NCBI GenBank assembly: GCA_003565555.1
Contig: PXBH01000186.1
Span: 1-39,614 of the forward strand
DNA length: 39,614 nucleotides
Reading direction: 5' to 3'
DNA from: Cryomorphaceae bacterium
Lineage (GTDB): Bacteria; Bacteroidota; Bacteroidia; Flavobacteriales_D; Cryomorphaceae
Position 1 is the first letter of the stretch; each line of letters starts with the position of its first letter. A program made the translations under genes and the position numbers. The notes below the pieces were generated by a model, which saw nothing but the letters and a program-made list of their open reading frames with translations, was not told the origin of the DNA and made no database searches. Of this stretch, positions 16,063 to 24,002 are shown in pieces.

Positions 16063-17094
16063 ATGAAAAAACTCTTGCCTTTTGCTGTTCTTGTGCTCAT
16101 CGCGGTGTCCGCAGCCGTCTATTTTTCCTTGACCGATACGGGCACTACATCCCGGATCGATCAGACTGATTTTGCCGTGAAGGATACCGCGTCTGTCGGG
16201 AAAATATTCATTGCCGACCAAAAAGGCCGCACCGTAACCCTGGAGCGAAAGGAGGCCGGGGTATGGATGGTGAACGATACCTACCGTGCAAGACCCGATG
16301 CGGTTCGAATTTTACTCATCACCTTCCGCAATGTGTATGTGCAGCGTCCCGTACCGAAGGAAGGCCGAGAGCAGGTAAACCGGGTAATGGCCGGAAGCGC
16401 CAAGAAAGCCGAAATTTATGACCTTGACGGGAAATGGCTGAAGACATGGTATATCGGCCACGGAACCATGGATAAAAAGGGAACATACATGCTCCTGGAA
16501 ACCCCCGAGTACGGAAAGTCGGACGCACCCTTTGTGATGGACAAAAAGGGCTTTCTGGGGGTGCTCGACACGCGCTTTTTCACCAACCTTGACGAGTGGC
16601 GCAGCGTGCGTGTGCTCGAATACGCTGACATGAACCTTTCGGAGATTGAGGTGACCTATCCTACGGACCCCGAGGCTTCATTTCGCATTGCCTATGCGGG
16701 AGGAAATGACATTTCGCTTTATGCCGAAGACAGTGATCGTGCGTTTCCGCAGTTTGACACCGCGCTGGTCAAGGACTACATGTTGAATTTCAAGCTGGCT
16801 TCTTTCGAAAACTTCAAGACGGGTCTCACCCGGGAACAGGAGGACTCGGTAATGACGGGTATGCCCTATCAGGTGATCCGAATCAGGGATCCCAAAGGGG
16901 AGCGCACGGTGCGGCTTTGGGCCAAGGCACCGCCTCCCGGTCAGTACGAAATGGACGGCGAAAGGCCCTCCGCTGTAGACCGTGAGCGTGTATTCGCAGC
17001 CACTGACGACAATCAGCTCGCGCTCGCACAGCGCTTGGTATGGGACCCTTTTCGTGCACCGCTTCAGGCTTTTGTTTCTGAAGATCAGCCCTGA
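16063..17094 (+). CDS. DUF4340 domain protein following gldG
   Basis: This 343-residue protein has an N-terminal hydrophobic anchor (LLPFAVLVLIAVSAAVYFSL). Its periplasmic body follows the DUF4340 pattern: an early repeat FAVKDTASVGKIFIADQKGRTVTL, then ARPDAVRILLITFRNVYVQRP and later FFTNLDEWRSVRVLEY. The family commonly accompanies GldG-type ABC transporters, so it is likely an accessory of that complex. No enzymatic motif is seen. The 12-bp gap after gldG indicates the same transcript. Confidence 0.82.
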   Translation: MKKLLPFAVLVLIAVSAAVYFSLTDTGTTSRIDQTDFAVKDTASVGKIFIADQKGRTVTLERKEAGVWMVNDTYRARPDAVRILLITFRNVYVQRPVPKEGREQVNRVMAGSAKKAEIYDLDGKWLKTWYIGHGTMDKKGTYMLLETPEYGKSDAPFVMDKKGFLGVLDTRFFTNLDEWRSVRVLEYADMNLSEIEVTYPTDPEASFRIAYAGGNDISLYAEDSDRAFPQFDTALVKDYMLNFKLASFENFKTGLTREQEDSVMTGMPYQVIRIRDPKGERTVRLWAKAPPPGQYEMDGERPSAVDRERVFAATDDNQLALAQRLVWDPFRAPLQAFVSEDQP

Positions 17095-17135
17095 GCGCTG
17101 TTTAAAAGTTCTCCCTTCGTCTCGGCTTATTGGCT

Positions 17136-17143
17136 TATATTTG
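17136..17143 (+). promoter_or_regulatory. -7 promoter element of dnaN
   Basis: TATATTTG matches TAnnTTTG exactly and lies 37 nt before ATG 17181. It indicates that dnaN has its own promoter in addition to any read-through from the gldFG operon. Confidence 0.6.
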
Positions 17144-17180
17144 TGCCCGTAAATACGGACGTCTAAACCCTGACAAAGCC

Positions 17181-18305
17181 ATGAAATTTATCGTAACCGG
17201 CACCGATCTGCTCAAGCACCTCCAGACCATCAGCGGCGTGCTGGGCAGTAACAATACACTCCCTATCCTGGATAATTTTCTCTTCGAGGTCGAGAAAAGT
17301 AACCTGACTGTCTCTGCAAGTGACTTGGAAACCACAATGATTACAACCCTTGAGGTGAAGTCAGAAGAGACCGGGGCTATAGCTGTTCCCGCGCGTATCC
17401 TGATGGATTACCTCAAGACCCTCCCCGAGCAGCCCCTGACCTTCACCATTGACCCCGAGTCTATGGGAATCGAGATTGCCAGCAGTTTCGGGAAGAGTAG
17501 GATGGCCGGTTACAGCGCAGATGAATTTCCCAAAAATCCCGTACTTGAGGATCCCGCTGAGATATCTGTGCCTGCCGAAGTGCTTTCGGAAGGGATACAG
17601 AAGACCATCTTCGCCACGGGCAATGACGACCTTCGCCCGGTGATGTCGGGCATTTTCTTTGAACTCGGCACCGAAGGGATACGTTTTGTCGGGACAGATG
17701 CGCACAAACTGGTGCGTTATTCCCGCTCTGACGTGAAGGCTGACCGCAACGGGACTTTTATTTTTCCGAAAAAGCCCCTCAACCTCCTCAAGGGTACCTT
17801 GGCCTCGACCGATGCTGATGTGAAGGTGGAATTTGACGATACCAATGTGCGTATGAGCTTCGACGAGAATACCGTCATTGCACGTTTGATCGACGGAAAG
17901 TACCCGAACTACGAAGCGGTCATTCCGAAAGACAATCCGAATAAAATGCTCGTAAGCCGCACAGCACTCTTGGGTTCCGTGAAGCGCGTTTCTATCTTCA
18001 GCAACAAGACCACGCACCAAGTGCGCCTCAGGATCAGCGGCACAGAACTCTCTGTTTCGGCCGAGGATTTGGATTACAGCAATGAAGCGAATGAACGCCT
18101 CACCTGCAGCTATGAAGGCGAAGACATGGAAATCGGATTCAACTCGAGGTTCCTGATCGAAATGCTTTCAAATTTGCAGAGCGAGGATGTACAACTTTCG
18201 CTCAGCGCACCCAACCGGGCGGGGATAATTATGCCTGCGGGAGAGGACGGCAGCGGCGACGAAGATGTGCTTATGCTCATCATGCCCGTGATGCTCAACT
18301 CCTGA
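17181..18305 (+). CDS. dnaN: DNA polymerase III sliding clamp (beta subunit)
   Basis: DnaN is the processivity clamp that encircles DNA and tethers the replicative polymerase. The 374 residues match the family (about 370) and show the three repeated clamp domains. Typical segments are MKFIVTGTDLLKHLQTISGV, LPILDNFLF and LRPVMSGIFFE. The C-terminal MLIMPVMLN matches the conserved final strand of beta clamps that forms part of the partner-binding pocket. ATG 17181 is the start; an upstream in-frame ATG at 17130 lies before the promoter. The stop codon abuts the convergent csaA stop codon with no spacer. Confidence 0.97.
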   Translation: MKFIVTGTDLLKHLQTISGVLGSNNTLPILDNFLFEVEKSNLTVSASDLETTMITTLEVKSEETGAIAVPARILMDYLKTLPEQPLTFTIDPESMGIEIASSFGKSRMAGYSADEFPKNPVLEDPAEISVPAEVLSEGIQKTIFATGNDDLRPVMSGIFFELGTEGIRFVGTDAHKLVRYSRSDVKADRNGTFIFPKKPLNLLKGTLASTDADVKVEFDDTNVRMSFDENTVIARLIDGKYPNYEAVIPKDNPNKMLVSRTALLGSVKRVSIFSNKTTHQVRLRISGTELSVSAEDLDYSNEANERLTCSYEGEDMEIGFNSRFLIEMLSNLQSEDVQLSLSAPNRAGIIMPAGEDGSGDEDVLMLIMPVMLNS

Positions 18306-18662
18306 TCAGCTCACTTTTTCACCGTTAGTTACAGTCCGCTCCGCAGTGAGCAGGATCACACCGCCTGCCTCGGGAATGCCGAGTACGAGACATTCGCTCA
18401 TAAATTTTCCGATTTGTTTCGGCGGGAAGTTGACTACAGCAACCACCTGCATTCCCACAAGGTCCTCAGCTGAATAGCGGTCGGTGATCTGTGCGCTCGA
18501 TTTTTTCACGCCCACAGAACCGAAATCAATCCTCAGCCGGTGCGCCGGTCGGTGAAGGTCTCGGGCGGGGACGGCTTCTAATACCGTTCCGACGCGGATA
18601 TCGAGTTTTTTAAAATTCTCAAAAGCGGCGCAGTTCTCGCTCGGGTTGTTTTTTGCGCTCAT
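18306..18662 (-). CDS. csaA: CsaA-like tRNA-binding domain protein
   Basis: This 118-residue protein consists of one OB-fold tRNA-binding domain, as in CsaA and the C-terminal domains of some aminoacyl-tRNA synthetases. Matching segments are FENFKKLDIRVGTVLEA, KKSSAQITDRYS and VVAVVNFPPKQIGKFMSE, followed by LVLGIPEAGGVILLTAE. CsaA proteins bind tRNA non-specifically and have been described as chaperone-like. The gene overlaps the upstream small membrane protein gene by 4 bp and ends directly against dnaN, so the two 3-prime ends must overlap in transcripts. Confidence 0.88.
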   Translation of the reverse strand: MSAKNNPSENCAAFENFKKLDIRVGTVLEAVPARDLHRPAHRLRIDFGSVGVKKSSAQITDRYSAEDLVGMQVVAVVNFPPKQIGKFMSECLVLGIPEAGGVILLTAERTVTNGEKVS

Positions 18663-18895
18663 GTCGTTTGAGCGCGTCCGGTTTTCATGGCTTTTTTTCT
18701 TCGCCCCAAGGGGAGGTACTCCGTGAGGTCCACACCGAAGTGCTTCAGTGCAGTGATAAATACCAGTGAGGCAGCGGCCTCGTCCAGATTTCCTACCACG
18801 GGCAGGTAGTCGGGAAGTTCAAAGACGCCGACGGTGAAGTTGAGGAGGTAAACTCCGGAGAGCAATAAGAGGAGTGCGGGAATAATACTTTTCAT
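18659..18895 (-). CDS. Small membrane protein, DUF1232-like
   Basis: This 78-residue protein has two hydrophobic segments: MKSIIPALLLLLSGVYLLNF at the start and AAASLVFITALKHFG in the second half. The central motif LPDYLPVVGNLDEAAASL fits the DUF1232 (YkvA-like) pattern of a Pro-Asp entry followed by Gly-x-Leu-Asp-[DE]. The function is unknown. It is co-transcribed with csaA through an ATGA overlap. An ATG at 18958 would add 21 polar residues before the helix and is less likely. Confidence 0.65.
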   Translation of the reverse strand: MKSIIPALLLLLSGVYLLNFTVGVFELPDYLPVVGNLDEAAASLVFITALKHFGVDLTEYLPLGRRKKAMKTGRAQTT

Positions 18896-19023
18896 GCGAT
18901 GCGGTTTCTTGATATAATGAACGTTTGAATCCGGGAGATATTGACGGAAGTTAAGCATTTCTTTGCTGAATCGGCCGGCTTAACGACCTCGGCAGGCGGG
19001 AATGCCGGGTCTCCCGCAGGGAT

Positions 19024-19057
19024 AAAAAAAACCCTCCGCGCGGGGCGCGGAGGGTTT
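19024..19057 (-). terminator. Strong intrinsic terminator of the 1534-aa protein gene
   Basis: A perfect 13-bp stem (AAACCCTCCGCGC and its complement) with a 3-nt loop is followed, on the minus strand, by a run of eight T. It begins 26 bp after the stop codon of the T9SS protein gene. The adjacent segment 18975-19020 is GC-rich with a short inverted repeat (GCGGGA/TCCCGC). It shares the 10-mer CTCCCGCAGG, in inverse orientation, with the repeat-rich stretch at 62-71. Confidence 0.9.
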
Positions 19058-19083
19058 GAGGTTGAGATTGTACTCAGATGTGG

Positions 19084-22000
19084 TTATCGGGCAATCATAA
19101 ATTTGTCCGTAATCACTTCATTCTCGGTAGTCATACGGTACATGTACACTCCGTTGGGGAGGCTTGTTCCGTCAAACTGCATGCGGTAGTCTTGACCCCC
19201 CGCAGCATTCTGGTTGAATACCGTTTTGATGTGGCGTCCTGCCATATCGAACACTTCTACCTGTACTTGCTGGGGCTCATCCACAGAGAATGTTACCCAA
19301 GAAGGACCTGCAGTCGGGTTCGGGTCAGAGGTGATGGCCGCTCCGGGAGAGCAGTCAAGCACCGTGATCTCGATTGCATTGGAAGTACCTGTACAAGCAC
19401 CCAAGTCGTTGAGATTCGACGTTGAAGACGACGGCGTGAATCCGTCTGCCCAGTTTACATTGTACAGTTTGTAATCACCTGCAGGCCGTGTATCCAAGTT
19501 GAAGTTGGAATTTGCGAAACGGAAGCTAACTACATTGTCAGCATCGTCGGTGAGTACCCATGCAGAACCTTCTGCACCGCTTCCGCCGGTAGCTGCTGCG
19601 ATGATGAACTTAGGCGTTCCTTCACCGGAGCATACCGTTGTCAAGCTGTTGGTGCTGATTGAAGGCGCTTCAGGTGCAGCAACGAGGTTGATTCCGATGC
19701 TGTTTGAGCGCTCCCAGCATCCCTCTACATTCGGAGCTGCAAGTACCAGGTTAATGTTCACATCATCTCTGTAGCTGATGTGACGGATGCGGTAGTTGCC
19801 GCCCGGAGTAAGACCGTCGAGGTCAAAGTCGGGACCTGTCTCTGAAGTGGCAATGACATTGGTATTACCCAAGGTGAGCACCCAAATGGAGTTGTCACCC
19901 GCCGCACCTGTGAGCACAGCATTGTCAAATGTAACTTCAGCACCTGTTCCTACGCACACACGGTTAGAACCTTCTACAGTAAGCGTTCCTCCTTCAGAGA
20001 GGCAAGGTACAATACATTCGCAGTTCTCGTCGATCACACCGTCGGTAGCCGCCGGCACAAAGTCGAAATCAAGGTCTACGAGGGCATTGATTGTTTCGCC
20101 TTCGTTAAAGGTCAAGCGAACTTCTACAGTCCACGTACCTTCGAGGATTACGTTGAGGTTTTCCAAGGTAGTGGTACCTGTAAATTCACCAACTCCTGAT
20201 GTAGTTGTCGGTTGCCAGTCATCAGCGAATGTCGGCGACGCGTCATTGGTGATTACCGTTCCGTCGGGAGCGGTCACACGTACGCGGAATTCACTTCTCC
20301 AGCTTCCGTTGAAAGTTTCACCTTCAGCTGTCATGGTGAGGTCGTAAGCGCCTACAAACCCTTGAGGTACTTCGAAAGTGTAGGTGTCGTTGGCCTCAAA
20401 GGTTGTGGGGTTACCTACAGCCTCTACAGAAAGGGAAGTGCTGAATGAGTCTCCTTCACCGTCAATGGTGCAAGGGTCACCGATGTTGGCAAAAGACCCG
20501 TTTTCATCACAGTCGAAAGGAGTTCCCGTACACTCACAGTTTTCATCGACGGTGGTGTCAAAGAATCCTTCGAGGGTACAAGGATCACCGATGTTGGCTT
20601 CGAGCTCGGCACAGTCAAATACGCACTCGCCCGCTTGTACAGATCGTGTGTGCGAAGTCGCACCGCCGCTGGTTTCGGGGCAGTCAGGACCTGCGTGGCT
20701 GTAGTACCTTACAACTCCGTCGAAGTCTGCAGTCCAAGTCACCGTTTCCTGTCCGAAGGCCAGAATATTCTGGTCTGCATCCGTGATGGTCACGAAGTAA
20801 TCGGGGTTGGAAAGCGTGAACGTGTAAGTGATGTTGTTGCTCACGTTGATGTTGGAGTACTCGTTAGTCCAAGAACTGGTAATATTCTCTTCGTCACCGT
20901 CGCACTCCGGAGTACGTGTACCGAAGAAAGTACCTGTGGTACATCCTTCAAATACAACAGTCTCTCCGCCGGCACATTCACAGTTTTCGTCCAGTTCGGT
21001 TCCTGTAGTGAAAGGATCTCCGTCATCACAGGGGTCTCCGATGTTTGCCTCGAGTTCGGGGCAGTCAAATCCGCTGAGATCACAAATCCTTTCGATGGTC
21101 TTGGTGTGAGCAGTCGCGCCTCCTGAAGTGGTCGGGCAGTCGGGGCCCGCATGGCTGTAGAAACGAACGGTGCCGTCAAGCGTGCTCGTCCAAGAAGCAG
21201 TCTCTTGACCGAATGCCAAGATGTTCAGGTCAGCGTCAGTGATGGTCACAAAGTAATCGGGGTTTGATACCGAGAAGATGTAGTCATCACCGTCTGCAAC
21301 GGTAATTGAGGCATATTCATTTGTCCAAGCGCCGGTCACATCAGCAGAGCTGTTGCACTCCGGATCCGCATTGCCGAATGAACCTCCTGTAGTACATCCT
21401 TCAAAAACGGGAGCAATGCACTCGCAGTTTTCGTTGATTACACCGAAGGGCACATCATCACAGCTGTCACCGATATTGGCTTGTGCTTCGGGGCAGTCAT
21501 AGGGCGTACCTACACAAACGCAGTCTTCATTGATCACTTCGTCGAATGTTCCGGGATCACCGTCATCACAGCTATCGCCGATGTTGGCTTCCAACTGAGG
21601 ACAGTCAAAGAGTGACTCTTCTATGGTAAGGGTGTAGGCCGTAGACTGAGGAGCCGGGAATGTCGAGATCACGACATAGTAAAGTTCTCCCGCCTGAACG
21701 GGCAGTCCTTCAATAGCGCGTCCGTTTGCGTCGCTGCCGATGTGGTAAGCCACAGTCTCGGTGAACTCGGGGCACCCTTTGAGTACCCAAAGACCCACCC
21801 ATGTTCCGTGGTCGGAAAGGGTAATGTCAACGGCACCGTTGGCAGAGGGAATATAGCTGTACACGGCGTCATCACCGTTGAGGTATGATCCGGATTGGAA
21901 CCCGGTCGAAAGGTCGGGGAAAGTCACACCGGCCGGCATGTCAGTACTTGAGTAAACGTCCAAGAAGTTTGCCGTATTGTCGGTATCTGTGAAGGGGAGA

Positions 22001-23688
22001 GAAGATACCATAATGGGATTGAAGCAAGCGCCGCCCGCGGGAACAGGAGTTCCGCCGCTGCATCCGCATTCTTCGTCAACAGTGGTATCTATTGTAAGGA
22101 TATCTCCGTCATCACAGGGATCGCCGATCATGGCCTCCAGCTCGGGACAGTCGAAAGCAAACTCCTCAATGGTGAGGTCATAGGTTGTCGAGGCTGTTTG
22201 CGCCTCCCAGGTAGAAACCACAATATAGATGGTCTCTCCCGTTGAAACAGGCATTTGAGAAATATTTCTGGTATCACCGGTTGTGGAGGTGCTGAATGCC
22301 AGGCGCTCATCAAAGGGACAACCTTTGAACGCAATCAAACTGGCCCAACCGCTTACGTTTTCCAGAGAGATTTCCAAGGCCCCGTCAAAATCAACAGTGT
22401 ACTCATAAACCGCCTCCGGTCCTGAGATGTATGAAGCAGAACCTGTACCGTTGGAAACAGGAGCGGGGTAAGTCGTCGTAGTCGGCATGGTGGCAGTGAA
22501 GTTGCCGAAATCAGCCGTGTTGCCGCTGTCTGTGAAGGGCAAGCTGCCCACAAGAATGGGATCAGAACACTGAGAACCCGCGCCGAGGCTTACACCTGCA
22601 CATACACAGTCCTCTGTAATCACGTCATTCGCGGTGTTGGGGTCACCGTCATCACAAGGATCGCCGATGTTCGCAGCGAGGGCGGGGCAGTCAAATACAA
22701 TGTTACTGCATCCCCAATCTACACGGCGGGTGTGTGCGGAAGCACTGCCTGTGATGTCCCCATCGCATGTCGGAGAACCGTGGGTGTAGAAGCGAAGGTT
22801 TCCTGCTTCGGTTGCTGTATACTCCAGCGGAGAAGTTCCGAAAGCCAGGATTTCGTTATTCACATCCGTAATTGTTATAAAAAAGATGCTGATACCTCCG
22901 GTATGGCCTGTCACCGAAAAGGTGAAATCCTGACCGTCACCGACATTGGTAAGAGTGCTGTATTCTTGCACCCAAGCACCGGTAGTTTGGGCGAATCCGT
23001 CGTCATTTCCTTGGCATTCTACGTTCTGCGTTCCGAATGAGCCACCGGTATTACAACCTTCGAAAACGGCCGGAACGCAGTCGCAATTTTCGTCGATGTT
23101 TCCGGCATCTCCTCCGCCGGCGTCACAAAAATCGCCGATGTTGCCTTCCAGTGCGGGGCAGTCGAACGGCGTACCTACGCAGTCGCAGTTTTCGTCTACA
23201 ACTGAGTCAAAAGTACCGGGATCACCGTCGTCACAAGAATCGCCGATGTTGGCATTCAGATCAGGGCAGTCAACCTCTCCGCAACGAACTTGTCGCGCGT
23301 GCAATGTTTGATCACCGTCGCAGGCATCGCTCAGGTGGGTGTAGAAACGCACCTCACCCGTGAGGGTGGAAGTCCATTCAACGGAACCTGTACCGAAAGC
23401 GGCAGCCGTAGCGCCCCCATCAGTACTGATGGTAATGTAGTGTGAAGCCTCACTTGAAGAAAAAGTGTAAGTTTCCCCCTCTTCAACGTTAACGACACTG
23501 TACTCATCTGTCCATGCGGCAGTGCTGATATTGTACAATGTGCCGTCACAAGTAGGCGGAGTGTAAGCCGAACCCGGCCACTGACCGTTGCCCGCGGTCA
23601 GACACTGCGCATTCGTCGTGCCTGTGGTTAGAAATAACAGCGCGAGGGTGCAACAGACACCAACCGCTTTAGTAAAAGACATCTTCAT
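19084..23688 (-). CDS. Giant Cys-repeat T9SS type A cargo protein (1534 aa)
   Basis: A signal peptide (to about residue 27, TTNAQ) is followed by a mosaic of repeated modules. One is a beta-sandwich of about 95 residues present four times, with the signature FVTITDADxNILAFG and RFYSHAGPDCP. The second is a Cys-rich unit of about 35 residues, DCPxLEANIGDPCDDGDPxT...DENCECxG, present nine times. The third is a module of about 140 residues, present twice (SLPFTDSGNTADF). Two further related domains near the C-terminus contain SAWVLTDDADNVV and SIWVLTLGNTNVI. The last 80 residues are a T9SS type A sorting domain ending ITDKFMIAR. It is exported and probably surface-displayed. Adhesion is the usual guess for such mosaics; no enzyme motif is visible. 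Confidence 0.9.
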   Translation of the reverse strand: MKMSFTKAVGVCCTLALLFLTTGTTNAQCLTAGNGQWPGSAYTPPTCDGTLYNISTAAWTDEYSVVNVEEGETYTFSSSEASHYITISTDGGATAAAFGTGSVEWTSTLTGEVRFYTHLSDACDGDQTLHARQVRCGEVDCPDLNANIGDSCDDGDPGTFDSVVDENCDCVGTPFDCPALEGNIGDFCDAGGGDAGNIDENCDCVPAVFEGCNTGGSFGTQNVECQGNDDGFAQTTGAWVQEYSTLTNVGDGQDFTFSVTGHTGGISIFFITITDVNNEILAFGTSPLEYTATEAGNLRFYTHGSPTCDGDITGSASAHTRRVDWGCSNIVFDCPALAANIGDPCDDGDPNTANDVITEDCVCAGVSLGAGSQCSDPILVGSLPFTDSGNTADFGNFTATMPTTTTYPAPVSNGTGSASYISGPEAVYEYTVDFDGALEISLENVSGWASLIAFKGCPFDERLAFSTSTTGDTRNISQMPVSTGETIYIVVSTWEAQTASTTYDLTIEEFAFDCPELEAMIGDPCDDGDILTIDTTVDEECGCSGGTPVPAGGACFNPIMVSSLPFTDTDNTANFLDVYSSTDMPAGVTFPDLSTGFQSGSYLNGDDAVYSYIPSANGAVDITLSDHGTWVGLWVLKGCPEFTETVAYHIGSDANGRAIEGLPVQAGELYYVVISTFPAPQSTAYTLTIEESLFDCPQLEANIGDSCDDGDPGTFDEVINEDCVCVGTPYDCPEAQANIGDSCDDVPFGVINENCECIAPVFEGCTTGGSFGNADPECNSSADVTGAWTNEYASITVADGDDYIFSVSNPDYFVTITDADLNILAFGQETASWTSTLDGTVRFYSHAGPDCPTTSGGATAHTKTIERICDLSGFDCPELEANIGDPCDDGDPFTTGTELDENCECAGGETVVFEGCTTGTFFGTRTPECDGDEENITSSWTNEYSNINVSNNITYTFTLSNPDYFVTITDADQNILAFGQETVTWTADFDGVVRYYSHAGPDCPETSGGATSHTRSVQAGECVFDCAELEANIGDPCTLEGFFDTTVDENCECTGTPFDCDENGSFANIGDPCTIDGEGDSFSTSLSVEAVGNPTTFEANDTYTFEVPQGFVGAYDLTMTAEGETFNGSWRSEFRVRVTAPDGTVITNDASPTFADDWQPTTTSGVGEFTGTTTLENLNVILEGTWTVEVRLTFNEGETINALVDLDFDFVPAATDGVIDENCECIVPCLSEGGTLTVEGSNRVCVGTGAEVTFDNAVLTGAAGDNSIWVLTLGNTNVIATSETGPDFDLDGLTPGGNYRIRHISYRDDVNINLVLAAPNVEGCWERSNSIGINLVAAPEAPSISTNSLTTVCSGEGTPKFIIAAATGGSGAEGSAWVLTDDADNVVSFRFANSNFNLDTRPAGDYKLYNVNWADGFTPSSSTSNLNDLGACTGTSNAIEITVLDCSPGAAITSDPNPTAGPSWVTFSVDEPQQVQVEVFDMAGRHIKTVFNQNAAGGQDYRMQFDGTSLPNGVYMYRMTTENEVITDKFMIAR
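20010..23275 (-). repeat. Nine Cys-rich repeat units coded within the 1534-aa protein gene
   Basis: The coding repeats read CPxLxANIGDxCDDGDPxTxD, then 5-10 residues, then DENCxCxG, each with four or five cysteines. They are interspersed with larger beta modules. The ninth unit is split: it opens as ANIGDPCTIDGEGDSF near 20450, and its closing half GVIDENCECIVPC appears near 20020. About 130 residues of a separate beta domain lie between. Some copies are near-identical at DNA level (gatcaccgtcatcacaggg-like segments), so the array could expand or shrink by recombination. Confidence 0.8.
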
Positions 23689-23942
23689 AATGTTGAAATT
23701 TGGTTTGAAAAATGGTTTTCATTTGAACACGTTCAAGCGATTCAAAATTTCGTCCAATTTACGAAAATGAACGACGAAAACGCAAGTTTACGGGCAAATA
23801 AACTTTTAATCGAAGGTTAATTCAGGCATTAATATTCGGTAAGGTGTTGTTTTTCAAATGTCTTTGAAAGTTTAAAAAAGTTTCACCAAAATATCTTAAA
23901 TACCTCCTTATCTCACCCGAAAGGGGAGGAATTGATTGTTGT
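23689..23942. other. AT-rich intergenic leader region with a 14-bp inverted repeat
   Basis: Between the two giant genes lies AT-rich DNA with no credible gene. A perfect inverted repeat TTGAAC-AC-GTTCAA occupies 23723-23736, about 35 nt before the start of the 1534-aa protein gene. It could be an operator or a hairpin in the mRNA leader. No exact TAnnTTTG was found for this gene; the nearest resemblance is TAAACTTG further upstream. Confidence 0.45.
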
Positions 23943-23975
23943 AAAAAAAAAAGCTGCGGATCAAATCCGCAGCTT
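23943..23975 (-). terminator. Strong intrinsic terminator of the 1323-aa protein gene
   Basis: A perfect 11-bp stem (AAGCTGCGGAT and its complement) with a 3-nt loop is followed on the minus strand by a run of about ten T. It lies 28 bp past the stop codon of the upstream T9SS protein gene and isolates it from the 1534-aa protein gene. Confidence 0.9.
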
Positions 23976-24002
23976 CGGCACAATTTCAGGCATTTCAAAA
24001 AT

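Noticed and set aside
17130-17180. Upstream in-frame start for dnaN adding MAYICARKYG...
   Set aside because: The extension lies across an exact -7 promoter element and does not match DnaN N-termini.
20010-23275. Regularly spaced near-identical DNA segments resembling a CRISPR array
   Set aside because: The repeats are in-frame coding units with variable spacing and diverged sequence; no cas genes are present.
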